Source: an uncultured Lachnospiraceae bacterium
GTDB lineage: Bacteria > Bacillota > Clostridia > Lachnospirales > Lachnospiraceae
Reading direction: 5' to 3'
NCBI GenBank assembly: GCA_900315505.1
Contig: OMZG01000002.1
Span: forward strand, 1 to 64,000
Length of the DNA stretch: 64,000 nucleotides
In this document: positions 48,347 through 57,046 of the stretch, piece by piece
Layout of the letters: the number at the start of each line of letters is the position of its first letter
Position numbering within the stretch: the stretch's first letter is position 1
The notes under the pieces: generated by a model
What the model was told of the DNA's origin: nothing
Databases searched by the model: none
The model's input: the letters and a program-made list of their open reading frames with translations, nothing else
Made by a program: the position numbers and the translations under genes

Positions 48347-48375
48347 ACCGCGTAGAAAATCAACTAAATTCTTTA

Positions 48376-49125
48376 TTATTTATTATAATTTACTATCTGT
48401 CCGAAGTCAGGCTTCAGTGAAGCTCCGCCGATCAGTCCGCCATCGATATCAGGCTTAGCCAGAAGTTCCTTGCAGTTGCCAGCGTTCATTGATCCGCCAT
48501 ACTGGATTCTGATCTTCTCAGCTGTGTCTGTATCATAAACCTCAGCAATAGTCTCACGGATAGCCTTGCAGACCTCTTCAGCCTGATCAGCTGTAGCAGT
48601 CTTGCCTGTTCCGATGGCCCAGATTGGCTCATAGGCGATGACCATGGAAGCAGCCTGCTCCTTTGTCACACCTGCGAGATCAAGCTTGATCTGCATACGG
48701 ATCCAGTCAAGGGTGATTCCCTGCTCTCTCTGCTCGAGTGACTCACCACAGCAGAGGATAGGTGTAAGACCAGCCTCAAATGCCTTCTTTACCTTCTTAT
48801 TCAGAAGGGCATCGTCCTCGAGGAAGTATCCTCTTCTCTCTGAATGTCCGAGGATTACGAACTCTACACCTGCGTCCTTCAGCATTGCGGCTGAAATCTC
48901 ACCGGTATATGCGCCCTTCTCCTCGAAGTACATATTCTCGGCACCTACATGTACGTTGGTTCCCTTTACGGCATCTGCAACTGGTACGATATCGATTGCA
49001 GGTACGCAATAAACTACATCTACATCCGGATTATTAACCAGAGGCTTAAGAGTCTCAACGAGCTTTAAAGCTTCGCTCGGAGTCTCGTTCATCTTCCAGT
49101 TTCCGGCGATAATTTTCTTTCTCAT
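48376..49125 (-). CDS. tpiA: triosephosphate isomerase
   Basis: A 249-residue TIM barrel interconverting dihydroxyacetone phosphate and glyceraldehyde-3-phosphate. The motifs are AGNWKMN, catalytic histidine in VILGHSERR, catalytic glutamate in [12 protein letters not shown], and the phosphate loop YGGSM...GGLIGGASL. It is the third gene of gapA-pgk-tpiA. Array I separates it from pgk. Confidence 0.99.
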   Translation of the reverse strand: MRKKIIAGNWKMNETPSEALKLVETLKPLVNNPDVDVVYCVPAIDIVPVADAVKGTNVHVGAENMYFEEKGAYTGEISAAMLKDAGVEFVILGHSERRGYFLEDDALLNKKVKKAFEAGLTPILCCGESLEQREQGITLDWIRMQIKLDLAGVTKEQAASMVIAYEPIWAIGTGKTATADQAEEVCKAIRETIAEVYDTDTAEKIRIQYGGSMNAGNCKELLAKPDIDGGLIGGASLKPDFGQIVNYNK

Positions 49126-49144
49126 TTCCTGGTTCTCCTTATAT

Positions 49145-49233
49145 AGTTATGAGTTGCGAGTCCCTCCGGGATTCCCCTTTGCTAAGATGCCCAAAGGGCA
49201 ACTCATAACTCACAACTCTTAACTCTCAACTAT
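49145..49233. repeat. intergenic heptamer array I (tpiA-pgk)
   Basis: The left arm has AGTTATG, AGTTGCG and a partial AGTCCCT (49145-49165). The right arm has CAACTCA, TAACTCA, CAACTCT, TAACTCT, CAACTAT (49199-49233). GC-rich hairpins lie between the arms. The last base touches the pgk stop codon. Confidence 0.82.
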
Positions 49234-50456
49234 TATTTCTCATCTGCTGCTGCGATTCCTGGAAGCTCCTTACCCTCAAGGAACTCAAGTGATGCTCCAC
49301 CACCTGTTGAGATATGGCTCATCTTGCTGCCAAGTCCCATCTGGTTTACAGCGGCTGCTGAATCACCACCACCAATGATCGTTGTAGCATCAGCATCTGC
49401 CATAGCCTGAGCGACCTTCAGAGTTCCTGCTGCAAGAGTAGGGTTCTCGAATACGCCCATAGGTCCGTTCCAGACAACTGTCTTTGCAGACTTGACTTCA
49501 TTAGCATAGAGCTCTGCAGTCTTAGGTCCGATATCGCAGCCCTCCATATCATCTGGAATTGCCTTGATGTCTACAACCTGTGTATCAACATCAGCATCGA
49601 TAGGATCTGGGAAATCCTTTACTACTACTGCATCTACAGGAAGAAGAAGCTTTTTGCCGAGCTTCTGTGCCTTCTCGATCATATCCTTGCAGTAATCGAT
49701 CTTGGTATCATCGCAGAGTGACTTTCCTACTGAATAGCCCTGTGCCTTGATGAATGTATATGCCATTCCACCACCGATGATCAGTGTATCACACTTCTCA
49801 AGGAGATTTGAAATAACGTTCAGCTTGTCTGCTACCTTTGCTCCGCCGAGGATTGCTACGAATGGACGAACCGGATCCTCAACTGCCTTTCCGAGGAAGT
49901 CGATCTCTTTCTGCATGAGGTATCCAACTACTGCCGGCTTGCCCTCCTTACGAAGCTCTTCAGCTACGCCTACATTAGAGCAGTGAGCTCTGTGAGCTGT
50001 TCCGAAGGCATCATTTACGAATACGTCTGCAAGAGAAGCGAGATCCTTTGAGAAAGCCTCACCGTTCTTGGTCTCTTCAGGACGGAATCTGGTATTCTCG
50101 AGAAGGATAACGTCTCCATCCTTCATTGCTGCTACTGCTGCCCTTGCATTAGGTCCTACAACCTCAGGATCTGCTGCAAACTTTACTTCCTGGCCGAGAA
50201 GCTCTGAAAGTCTCTTTGCTACCGGTGCAAGAGTCTTCGTCTTCTTGTCTTCCTCGGTCTTTACCTTTCCTAAGTGTGAGCAGAGGATTACCTTGCCTCC
50301 GTCTGCGATCAGCTTCTTGATTGTAGGAAGAGCTGCTACAAGTCTGTTCTCATCGGTGATCTCACCATTCTTCAGAGGTACATTGAAATCGCAGCGGCAG
50401 AGAACTCTCTTGCCCTTTACATTGATGTCATCTACTGACTTTTTATTAAGTCCCAT
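49233..50456 (-). CDS. pgk: phosphoglycerate kinase
   Basis: A 407-residue glycolytic kinase. The N-terminal domain has [18 protein letters not shown] and [12 protein letters not shown]. The C-terminal nucleotide domain has [13 protein letters not shown] [11 protein letters not shown] and [11 protein letters not shown]. Length is normal. It lies between gapA and tpiA, with a terminator-like hairpin upstream that may lower its expression relative to gapA. Confidence 0.99.
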   Translation of the reverse strand: MGLNKKSVDDINVKGKRVLCRCDFNVPLKNGEITDENRLVAALPTIKKLIADGGKVILCSHLGKVKTEEDKKTKTLAPVAKRLSELLGQEVKFAADPEVVGPNARAAVAAMKDGDVILLENTRFRPEETKNGEAFSKDLASLADVFVNDAFGTAHRAHCSNVGVAEELRKEGKPAVVGYLMQKEIDFLGKAVEDPVRPFVAILGGAKVADKLNVISNLLEKCDTLIIGGGMAYTFIKAQGYSVGKSLCDDTKIDYCKDMIEKAQKLGKKLLLPVDAVVVKDFPDPIDADVDTQVVDIKAIPDDMEGCDIGPKTAELYANEVKSAKTVVWNGPMGVFENPTLAAGTLKVAQAMADADATTIIGGGDSAAAVNQMGLGSKMSHISTGGGASLEFLEGKELPGIAAADEK

Positions 50457-50474
50457 TGTGGAATCCTTTCTTCA

Positions 50475-50506
50475 AAAGAAAAAGGAGCCCGGCCCATAAG
50501 CCGGAC
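50475..50506 (-). terminator. terminator/attenuator between gapA and pgk
   Basis: A 7-bp GC stem (50487-50493 with 50500-50506, one G-T). It is followed on the minus strand by a T-rich run interrupted by C. It lies just before the pgk ribosome-binding site and may give partial termination after the highly expressed gapA. Confidence 0.7.
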
Positions 50507-50540
50507 CCCTGTAATGATCAAGGTCTTTAGTTCGCAAGAA

Positions 50541-51560
50541 TTACTTGTTGAGGAACTTTGCGAAATACTTGATTGTTCTGCACATATTTGATGTGAATGA
50601 GTTCTCGTTATCATACCATGATACTACCTGAACCTCTGTGTTTCCATCGCCTACTGGAAGAACCATTGTCTGTGTAGAATCGAAGAGTGAACCATAGGTC
50701 ATGCCTACGATATCCTTTGATACGATCTGATCCTCGTTGTATCCGAATGACTCGTTTGTTGAAGCCTTCATCTTGGCATTGATCTGATCAACAGTAACGT
50801 CACCCTTTACTACTGCTGTAAGGATTGTTGTAGAACCTGTAGGTACTGGTACACGCTGAGCTGATCCGATGAGCTTACCATTGAGCTCTGGAACAACAAG
50901 GCCGATTGCCTTTGCAGCGCCTGTGCTGTTAGGAACGATGTTCTCAGCGCCGGCACGGCTACGACGGAAGTTGCCCTTTCTCTGTGGTCCATCAAGGATC
51001 ATCTGGTCACCAGTGTAAGCATGGATTGTAACCATGATTCCTGACTGGATAGGTGCAAGCTCGTTAAGAGCCTTAGCCATAGGTGCAAGGCAGTTGGTTG
51101 TGCATGATGCAGCTGAAATGATGTTGTCATCTGCTGTAAGTGTCTCGTGGTTTGTATTATAAACGATTGTAGGAAGATCATTTCCTGCTGGAGCTGAGAT
51201 AACTACCTTCTTAGCACCTGCATCGATATGAGCCTGTGCCTTTGCCTTTGAGGTGTAGAATCCGGTACACTCAAGTACTACATCGATATCAAGCTTGCCC
51301 CAAGGAAGGTTATGAGCATCAGCCTCTTTGTAGATCTCGATCTCCTGTCCGTCTACTGTGATAGAGTGATCTGAGAATGAAACTGTGTCAGCCTTTGCAT
51401 AACGACCCTGTGATGAATCATACTTCAGAAGATATGCAAGCATCTCCGGGCTTGTCAGATCGTTGATTGCTACGATCTCGAATCCCTCTGCCTGGAACAT
51501 CTGACGGAATGCAAGACGACCGATACGTCCAAATCCATTGATTGCTACTCTTACTGCCAT
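50541..51560 (-). CDS. gapA: glyceraldehyde-3-phosphate dehydrogenase (glycolytic type)
   Basis: A 339-residue NAD-dependent enzyme. The NAD-binding start is [18 protein letters not shown] with NDLT selecting NAD. The catalytic cysteine is in [12 protein letters not shown]. The end [18 protein letters not shown] is complete. I chose ATG 51560, behind GGAGG; the longer frame has an unrelated basic N-terminus. It heads gapA-pgk-tpiA. Confidence 0.98.
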   Translation of the reverse strand: MAVRVAINGFGRIGRLAFRQMFQAEGFEIVAINDLTSPEMLAYLLKYDSSQGRYAKADTVSFSDHSITVDGQEIEIYKEADAHNLPWGKLDIDVVLECTGFYTSKAKAQAHIDAGAKKVVISAPAGNDLPTIVYNTNHETLTADDNIISAASCTTNCLAPMAKALNELAPIQSGIMVTIHAYTGDQMILDGPQRKGNFRRSRAGAENIVPNSTGAAKAIGLVVPELNGKLIGSAQRVPVPTGSTTILTAVVKGDVTVDQINAKMKASTNESFGYNEDQIVSKDIVGMTYGSLFDSTQTMVLPVGDGNTEVQVVSWYDNENSFTSNMCRTIKYFAKFLNK

Positions 51561-51625
51561 TTGTAAATTCCTCCTACGTCTGTAAGTTTTGTTTTGTCTT
51601 CGGAACAATTTCCGTAAACACATAT

Positions 51626-51654
51626 ACTATAACGAATTTACTCTGATTTTTCAA
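51626..51654 (-). promoter_or_regulatory. sigma-A promoter of gapA
   Basis: TTGAAA (complement of 51649-51654), a 17-base spacer and TATAGT (complement of 51626-51631), about 60 bases before the gapA start. Confidence 0.8.
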
Positions 51655-51669
51655 GTATATTTTTTATGT

Positions 51670-51699
51670 TTGACAAAGTTTTAACAGAATATCTATTTT
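51670..51699 (+). promoter_or_regulatory. possible promoter of the PHP gene
   Basis: TTGACA at 51670-51675, an 18-base spacer and TATTTT at 51694-51699. A TATAAT at 51768-51773, closer to the gene, has no good -35 element. Which one is used cannot be decided. Confidence 0.4.
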
Positions 51700-51794
51700 G
51701 TGTCAGATGTGCAGAGGCTTTTTTCACTCTGCCCTTCTTCCACATGGCACATGATATATTTCTGTGATATAATTCATCCCAGGAGGCACACATT

Positions 51795-52610
51795 ATGCTT
51801 TATGACACACATATGCACACAAGGTTCTCTGGAGATAGCGACGCTTGGCCGGCTGATATGATAGCTGCTGCTAAAAAGAGAAATCTTGGCGGTATCTGCT
51901 TTACTGATCATCTGGATATAGACTACAAAGAGGAGCCACATCGTTTCGATTTGGATTTCGAGAAATACTGGGATGAGATGCCTGTTATAAGAAAAAAATA
52001 TAGCAGCAGCGATTTTCAGACCGGCATCGGGATTGAGATGGGTCTTCAGCCGTATCTGGCTCAGCAGCATCATGAGATTCTGAAAAAATATGATTTCGAT
52101 TTCGTCATTGGATCTGTCCATGCGATAAACGGATATGACCCCTACTATGAGGATTTCTATAGAAATATAAATGTCCGGGATGCTTACAGAACCTACTTTG
52201 ATCAGGTGCTTGAAAATATCCGTGCCTTCGATGAATACGATACTCTCGGGCATCTCGACTATGTGGTCAGATACGGTCTTAAGTATTTCGGCTCACCTGC
52301 TGCTGACTGCCCGTTTGAAGATTATAAGGAACAGATTGATGCTATTCTCAGACATCTTATCATGCATGGCAAGTCACTTGAGGTAAATACTGGTGCCTTC
52401 AGATACGGCATGTCTGAGCCGAATCCATCATATCAGATTCTCAGGTATTACTACGACATCGGTGGGCGTGATATCACCCTCGGTGCGGATGCACATGAGC
52501 CGAAGGATGTGGGGATTGCGTATGAGAAAGTGATACCAGAGCTTAAGGAAATCGGGTTTGAGTATTTCAATGTGTATATGGACAGAATTCCGCGCAGGGT
52601 TTTGTTGTAA
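51795..52610 (+). CDS. PHP-domain phosphatase, histidinol-phosphatase HisJ family
   Basis: A 271-residue PHP metal-dependent phosphatase. Metal ligands are visible in DTHMHTRFSGD, FTDHLDIDY, IGSVHAINGY, GHLDYVVRYG and LGADAHEP. The family includes HisK-type histidinol-phosphatase, the last phosphatase of histidine synthesis, but no his genes are nearby, so the substrate is uncertain. It has its own promoter region, shared divergently with gapA, and ends two bases before the convergent mnmA. Confidence 0.85.
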   Translation: MLYDTHMHTRFSGDSDAWPADMIAAAKKRNLGGICFTDHLDIDYKEEPHRFDLDFEKYWDEMPVIRKKYSSSDFQTGIGIEMGLQPYLAQQHHEILKKYDFDFVIGSVHAINGYDPYYEDFYRNINVRDAYRTYFDQVLENIRAFDEYDTLGHLDYVVRYGLKYFGSPAADCPFEDYKEQIDAILRHLIMHGKSLEVNTGAFRYGMSEPNPSYQILRYYYDIGGRDITLGADAHEPKDVGIAYEKVIPELKEIGFEYFNVYMDRIPRRVLL

Positions 52611-52611
52611 T

Positions 52612-53682
52612 CTACCTGATTATGCCTCCACCTGCGACATAATCTCCATCATATAGTACCAGAGCCTGGCCTGGTGTCACAGCGCGGACTTTTTTTTCAA
52701 ACGTTACTTCTAAGATGTCACCATTATATCTGATGTGACAGGGTGTTCCCGGATCTGAGTAACGGATTTTTCCGATATATGTTTTTTCCTGAGAGAAATG
52801 TTCCTCACTCATATAGCACAGATGATCAGCTGTGAGTGTGTCAGTGAAGAGATCTTCGTTTTCACCCAGCACCACCTCATTATGAGGCACATCAAGCCTC
52901 TGCACGAAGACGCGATGTCCGAATGCGACTCCGAGACCTTTTCTCTGGCCTATTGTATAATGAGTGATGCCCTTGTGCCTGCCGAGGATATTTCCATCCT
53001 TATCTATATAATTGCCCTCGCCTGGTGCTTCATCGCCCAGCTCGCTATCAAGGAATGCTCCCGTATCTCCATCCGGGATGAAGCAAACGTCCTCTGAATC
53101 CCGCTTGTGGGCGACTGGAAGGCCTGCCTCCTCTGCTATCCTTCTGATCGTCGGCTTATCATAATCCCCGACCGGCATGAGTGTATGCTTCAGCTGTTCC
53201 TGCGTCAGGGAATAGAGCACATAGGTCTGATCCTTCTCCGCTGTCACGGAATTTTTTATTGCTACTCTTCCATTCGGAAGTGTCTCAATGCGGGCGTAAT
53301 GACCGGTTGCGATGTAGTCCGCTCCTATATCAAGGCTTCTCTTCAGAAGCCCTTCCCACTTGATATAGCGGTTGCAGGCGATGCATGGATTCGGCGTTCT
53401 GCCATGCTTATATTCATCGACGAAATAGTCCATCACATATTTCCTGAAATCATCCTTGAAGTTCATCACATAGTACGGAATCCCGAGTACGCCAGCTACT
53501 CGTCTCGCATCCTCAACAGCAGAAAGTCCGCAGCAGCCACGCTCCTCCAGACGACAGGCCTGATCAGGATTCTGCCAGATCTGCATGGTGACTCCTATGA
53601 CGTCATATCCCTGTTTTTTTAATAAATAAGCGGCCACCGATGAATCGACGCCGCCACTCATTCCAACTACTACCTTAGCCAT
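52612..53682 (-). CDS. mnmA: tRNA 2-thiouridine(34) synthase MnmA
   Basis: A 356-residue tRNA thiolase acting on wobble uridine of Lys, Glu and Gln tRNAs. The PP-loop is VVGMSGGVDSSVAAYLL. The catalytic cysteines are in PNPCIACNRYIKW and SEDVCFIPDGD. The C-terminal beta domain has HYTIGQRKGLG and VTPGQALVLYDGD. It lies downstream of a cysteine desulfurase that probably donates its sulfur directly, as YrvO does in Bacillus. Confidence 0.97.
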   Translation of the reverse strand: MAKVVVGMSGGVDSSVAAYLLKKQGYDVIGVTMQIWQNPDQACRLEERGCCGLSAVEDARRVAGVLGIPYYVMNFKDDFRKYVMDYFVDEYKHGRTPNPCIACNRYIKWEGLLKRSLDIGADYIATGHYARIETLPNGRVAIKNSVTAEKDQTYVLYSLTQEQLKHTLMPVGDYDKPTIRRIAEEAGLPVAHKRDSEDVCFIPDGDTGAFLDSELGDEAPGEGNYIDKDGNILGRHKGITHYTIGQRKGLGVAFGHRVFVQRLDVPHNEVVLGENEDLFTDTLTADHLCYMSEEHFSQEKTYIGKIRYSDPGTPCHIRYNGDILEVTFEKKVRAVTPGQALVLYDGDYVAGGGIIR

Positions 53683-53705
53683 ATATTTAAAAATTTGATC
53701 AAAAA

Positions 53706-53736
53706 GATGAAAAAGGGACCCGTCCCCTTTTTCATC
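53706..53736 (-). terminator. terminator after the cysteine desulfurase gene
   Basis: A 12-13-bp stem formed by GATGAAAAAGGG and its complement (53706-53717 with about 53724-53736). A-runs precede it on the plus strand, giving T on the minus strand. The cysteine desulfurase stop codon lies in the stem. Partial readthrough would feed mnmA. Confidence 0.75.
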
Positions 53737-54892
53737 TCTGATAGAATACGTTTGCGCTTCTGAGCATATCGACTGTCTCTTTCAAAATATCCACTGTCCT
53801 GTCAAGCTCTTCCTGTGTCGTTACATCCGAAAGCGTGAAGCGGAGTGATTCGCGTGCCTCATCTTCATTGTGTCCGATTGCCAGAAGGACATGAGAAGGA
53901 TCGATGCTTCCGGCTGTGCAGGCTGAACCGCTTGATGCCGCTATGCCCTTCTGGTCGAGTAGGATAAGCGCTGACTCGGCCTCTATGAATTTAAAGCCTA
54001 TATTCACATTTCCCGGAAGCCTGTCCCTGCCGTCTGCCCCGTTCAGGCAGGTGAGAGGGATCTCCTCCAGAACTCTTTTTATAAAATAATCACGCAGCTC
54101 GGATTCCTTCTGCATTCTCTCGTTGACAGTAGATGCTGCGAGCTCGCATGCTTTACCGAATCCGACAATTCCTGGTACATTTTCCGTGCCGGCCCTCTTA
54201 TTTCTCTCCTGTCCTCCGCCATGAATAAGCGACCTGATGTGTGAAGCCTTCGGGCTGAGGTATAGTAATCCTACTCCCTTCGGTCCATATATCTTGTGAG
54301 CGCTTGCAGAGAGCATATCGATATTCATCTCATCAGGATTTATTGGAATCTGCCCGAAGGCCTGGACTGCATCCGTATGAAAAAGGATTCCATGCTCGTG
54401 AGCCAGTGCACCGATTTCTGCTATCGGCTCGATCGTGCCTATCTCATTATTTGCAGTCATGATCGAGATAAGAATAGTATCGTCTCTTATCGCATTTTTC
54501 ACATCTCTGACTGAGACAAGGCCCTTCTCATCTACCGGAAGAAATGTCACCTCAAAGCCTGCGTCAGCAAGCGCTTTCATTGTATTGATGACAGCCGGAT
54601 GCTCGATTGAAGAGGTGATCAGATGCTTACCCTTACACTTAAGCATTTCAGCCGCCTTGATTATTGCCCAGTTATCAGATTCCGAGCCGCCCGATGTAAA
54701 AAATATTCTCTCCGCCTTAGTATGAAGCAGAGCTGCTGCCCTGTCACGGGCGACATCTATGGCGTACTTACTCTTATTCCCGAGCTCGTACACGGCCGAT
54801 GCATTCCCGTAATACTCACGGAAATACGGCATCATCTCATCGAGAACCTCCTGCTTCATCTGCGTGGTGGCTGCATTATCGAGATATATCAT
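53732..54892 (-). CDS. cysteine desulfurase, NifS/YrvO type
   Basis: A 386-residue PLP enzyme that removes sulfur from cysteine. The PLP lysine is in LSASAHKIYGPKG and the catalytic cysteine is in SSGSACTAGS. The N-terminal YLDNAATTQMKQEVL is typical. It is paired with mnmA, so it is the likely sulfur donor for tRNA thiolation. Its ATG overlaps the stop of the upstream beta-helix gene (TGATG). Confidence 0.93.
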   Translation of the reverse strand: MIYLDNAATTQMKQEVLDEMMPYFREYYGNASAVYELGNKSKYAIDVARDRAAALLHTKAERIFFTSGGSESDNWAIIKAAEMLKCKGKHLITSSIEHPAVINTMKALADAGFEVTFLPVDEKGLVSVRDVKNAIRDDTILISIMTANNEIGTIEPIAEIGALAHEHGILFHTDAVQAFGQIPINPDEMNIDMLSASAHKIYGPKGVGLLYLSPKASHIRSLIHGGGQERNKRAGTENVPGIVGFGKACELAASTVNERMQKESELRDYFIKRVLEEIPLTCLNGADGRDRLPGNVNIGFKFIEAESALILLDQKGIAASSGSACTAGSIDPSHVLLAIGHNEDEARESLRFTLSDVTTQEELDRTVDILKETVDMLRSANVFYQR

Positions 54893-55806
54893 CAGAATTT
54901 CTTCACCTTATTTCCCGACTGCTTGAAGCCGGTGACCTTATTCATCCTGCCGCTGACCCATTTATTCTTGCAGCGGAGGGTATTATTCTTTACCGTGACA
55001 TTCTTCGTCTTCTTCCTGGAATCATTTGCTATCTGTATGGCTGTAGGATGCCAGATATAATTCCCCTTGATGGTGATATTCTGACAGGTCGTGCCATCAA
55101 ATGGCTGTGAGGATCTGTTGCCACTCTTCGAGCAGAAATCGAGCTGTATAGCGCCTCTCAGCTTATCACCGGTCGAGAAGCCGCGCTTCATTTTTCCATT
55201 CTTCTTATAGCAGCCGATATTGCAGTTCAGGATCTTGCCGTTCTTCACGCCGCAGAGTTCTATCAGATGCGCGTTGTACTCATTATAGACTGACAGATTC
55301 TCGATCGTGATGTTTTTTGCATGCCAGAAATTGATTACGTTAGCTCCGGTCTTCTGACCATTCTTCACATTGACATTGCTGTCCAGAAGCTTCTTAGTGC
55401 CGACCCAGGTACCACCATTGATCGTTACATCATGGATACTTCCGAATCCCTTTGCCTGCTTGTAGCCGTCCCGGTCGTATGGCTGCGTCAGAAGTCTCGA
55501 ACCGTTCTTCGTCTCGATCATCTTGCATCCTGTAGCATCAAGATAGGTATTGCTGTTCAGTCGAAGCTGGCCATTGATATAATACGTTCCCTCATGAAGG
55601 ATGATGTGATATCCACCGGCCTCTGTATAATATGCGATGTTATTGAAATCCTTATTCGATCCCTCATACCCTTCCGGATACAGCTCTACCGTTTCCAGAC
55701 CGTCTGTCTGATCCGCTGCCAGAACCGGCATTTCAAAGGCCGGAACCGATGCAGCTACACATGCTGCTGCCAGAACTACTGATAATTTTTTAAAAAAAGA
55801 TTTCAT
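54892..55806 (-). CDS. secreted right-handed beta-helix protein
   Basis: A 304-residue exported protein. The signal peptide covers about 1-31 (hydrophobic LSVVLAAACVAASVPAF, then VLAAD). The rest is a series of short beta turns with Asn/Gly ladders (VTINGGTWVG, ITIENLSVYNEY, ILNCNIGCY, ITIKGNYIWHP, VTVKNNTLRC), the pattern of a parallel beta-helix as in pectate lyases and glycosidase-like proteins. No certain catalytic residues. It sits between housekeeping tRNA/rRNA modification genes with overlapping starts and stops. Its substrate is unknown; a polysaccharide is likely. Confidence 0.75.
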   Translation of the reverse strand: MKSFFKKLSVVLAAACVAASVPAFEMPVLAADQTDGLETVELYPEGYEGSNKDFNNIAYYTEAGGYHIILHEGTYYINGQLRLNSNTYLDATGCKMIETKNGSRLLTQPYDRDGYKQAKGFGSIHDVTINGGTWVGTKKLLDSNVNVKNGQKTGANVINFWHAKNITIENLSVYNEYNAHLIELCGVKNGKILNCNIGCYKKNGKMKRGFSTGDKLRGAIQLDFCSKSGNRSSQPFDGTTCQNITIKGNYIWHPTAIQIANDSRKKTKNVTVKNNTLRCKNKWVSGRMNKVTGFKQSGNKVKKF

Positions 55807-56546
55807 TTCTTACTCCTTTGCCTTACGGCTTCAAAAGCTACAACGCCGCATGATACCGATGCATTAAGTGAATCAATATCTCCGAATGTAGGAATGCTTA
55901 TCACAGCATCACACTTTTCCTTCACCAGCTTGCTGATGCCCTTTCCTTCATTTCCGATCACTATAGCAAGAGGTCCGGTGAGTGATGTCCTGTAAACGCT
56001 CTCGCCATCCATATCGCAGGCATAGACCCAGATTCCCTTTTCCTTCAGCTCATCGATCGTGCGTGAGAGGTTTGTGACCTTTGCAACCGGTGTATAGGCA
56101 ATGGCCCCGGCCGAAGCCTTGACGGCCGACGCTGTAAGTCCTGCTGCCCTGTTCTTCGGAATTATGACGCCATCTGCTCCTGCCATATTGGCTGTACGGA
56201 TGATGGCTCCGAGATTGTGAGGGTCCTCGATCTCGTCTAAGATAAAGATAAACGGATCCATGCCCTTTTCCTGTGACCTCGTGAGGATATCATCGACTGT
56301 AGAATAGGAAAAAGCAGCCACATACGCCACAACTCCCTGGTGCTTTCTGTCGGGACAGATCTCATCCAGCCTTGACTTATCGACGAAGTCAGTCCTGATT
56401 CCCTGCTTCTTCGTCTCGCGGATGATCGTGTGTATAGGTCCGTCGTAGCTTGATTTCTGGACAAATACCCTCTCAACCGTCATATCACTTCTCAGTGCTT
56501 CTATGACGGCATTCCGTCCTTCTATAATTGTACTTTCATCATGCAT
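55803..56546 (-). CDS. rlmB: 23S rRNA (guanosine-2'-O)-methyltransferase RlmB-type
   Basis: A 247-residue SpoU/TrmH-family methyltransferase with a trefoil knot. The N-terminal substrate-binding domain starts IIEGRNAVIEALRS. The knot motifs are LDEIEDPHNLGAIIRTA, LAIVIGNEGKGIS and IPTFGDIDSLNASVSCGV. RlmB methylates G2251 in the peptidyl site; assignment is by similarity. It is in the order cysS-mrnC-rlmB common in Firmicutes. Confidence 0.93.
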   Translation of the reverse strand: MHDESTIIEGRNAVIEALRSDMTVERVFVQKSSYDGPIHTIIRETKKQGIRTDFVDKSRLDEICPDRKHQGVVAYVAAFSYSTVDDILTRSQEKGMDPFIFILDEIEDPHNLGAIIRTANMAGADGVIIPKNRAAGLTASAVKASAGAIAYTPVAKVTNLSRTIDELKEKGIWVYACDMDGESVYRTSLTGPLAIVIGNEGKGISKLVKEKCDAVISIPTFGDIDSLNASVSCGVVAFEAVRQRSKK

Positions 56547-56575
56547 ATATTTCTTCCTTCAAAAAATGACACCTG

Positions 56576-57046
56576 TCACTTATTCGTCTCTTCCCTGTCG
56601 GATGGTCTGATATCAAGAAGTCCGGTATCATCAAATCCCTTCCTGATAAGTGTGAGAATACGGTCATTATCACCCTTGATGAAAAGATATCCGAGCAGTG
56701 TCTCGAATCCGGTTGCCATACGGTAGTCAGCTACGCTTGCATTCTTCGCATGAGTGTAGCTCTTCGCATTGCGGCCACGCCTCAGGATATCTTTTTCCTC
56801 ATCTGTAAAAGATGGCTCAAGAGCCTCGACCATCATCCGCTGTGACTGCGCCTTTACTATATGCGCACTCATATTGTGAAGACGGTTCGGATGATTATTT
56901 CCTGTTCCGGTCACGATTGAACGCACAATGATCTCATACACTGCATCACCAAGAAAAGCCAGTGACAGCGGTGAATATGTCTTCAGGTCGATATCCGGCA
57001 TATCGAAGACCTGCCTCAGATTTTCGAAGCTCAGATTTTCTTCCAC
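56576..57046 (-). CDS. mrnC: Mini-ribonuclease III
   Basis: A 156-residue RNase III-like nuclease without a double-stranded RNA-binding domain. It matures the 23S rRNA ends. Core motifs are LSLAFLGDAVYEIIVRS and DEEKDILRRGRN, then GFETLLGYLFIKGD. It starts at GTG 57046, overlapping cysS by 16 bases. Confidence 0.93.
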   Translation of the reverse strand: MEENLSFENLRQVFDMPDIDLKTYSPLSLAFLGDAVYEIIVRSIVTGTGNNHPNRLHNMSAHIVKAQSQRMMVEALEPSFTDEEKDILRRGRNAKSYTHAKNASVADYRMATGFETLLGYLFIKGDNDRILTLIRKGFDDTGLLDIRPSDREETNK

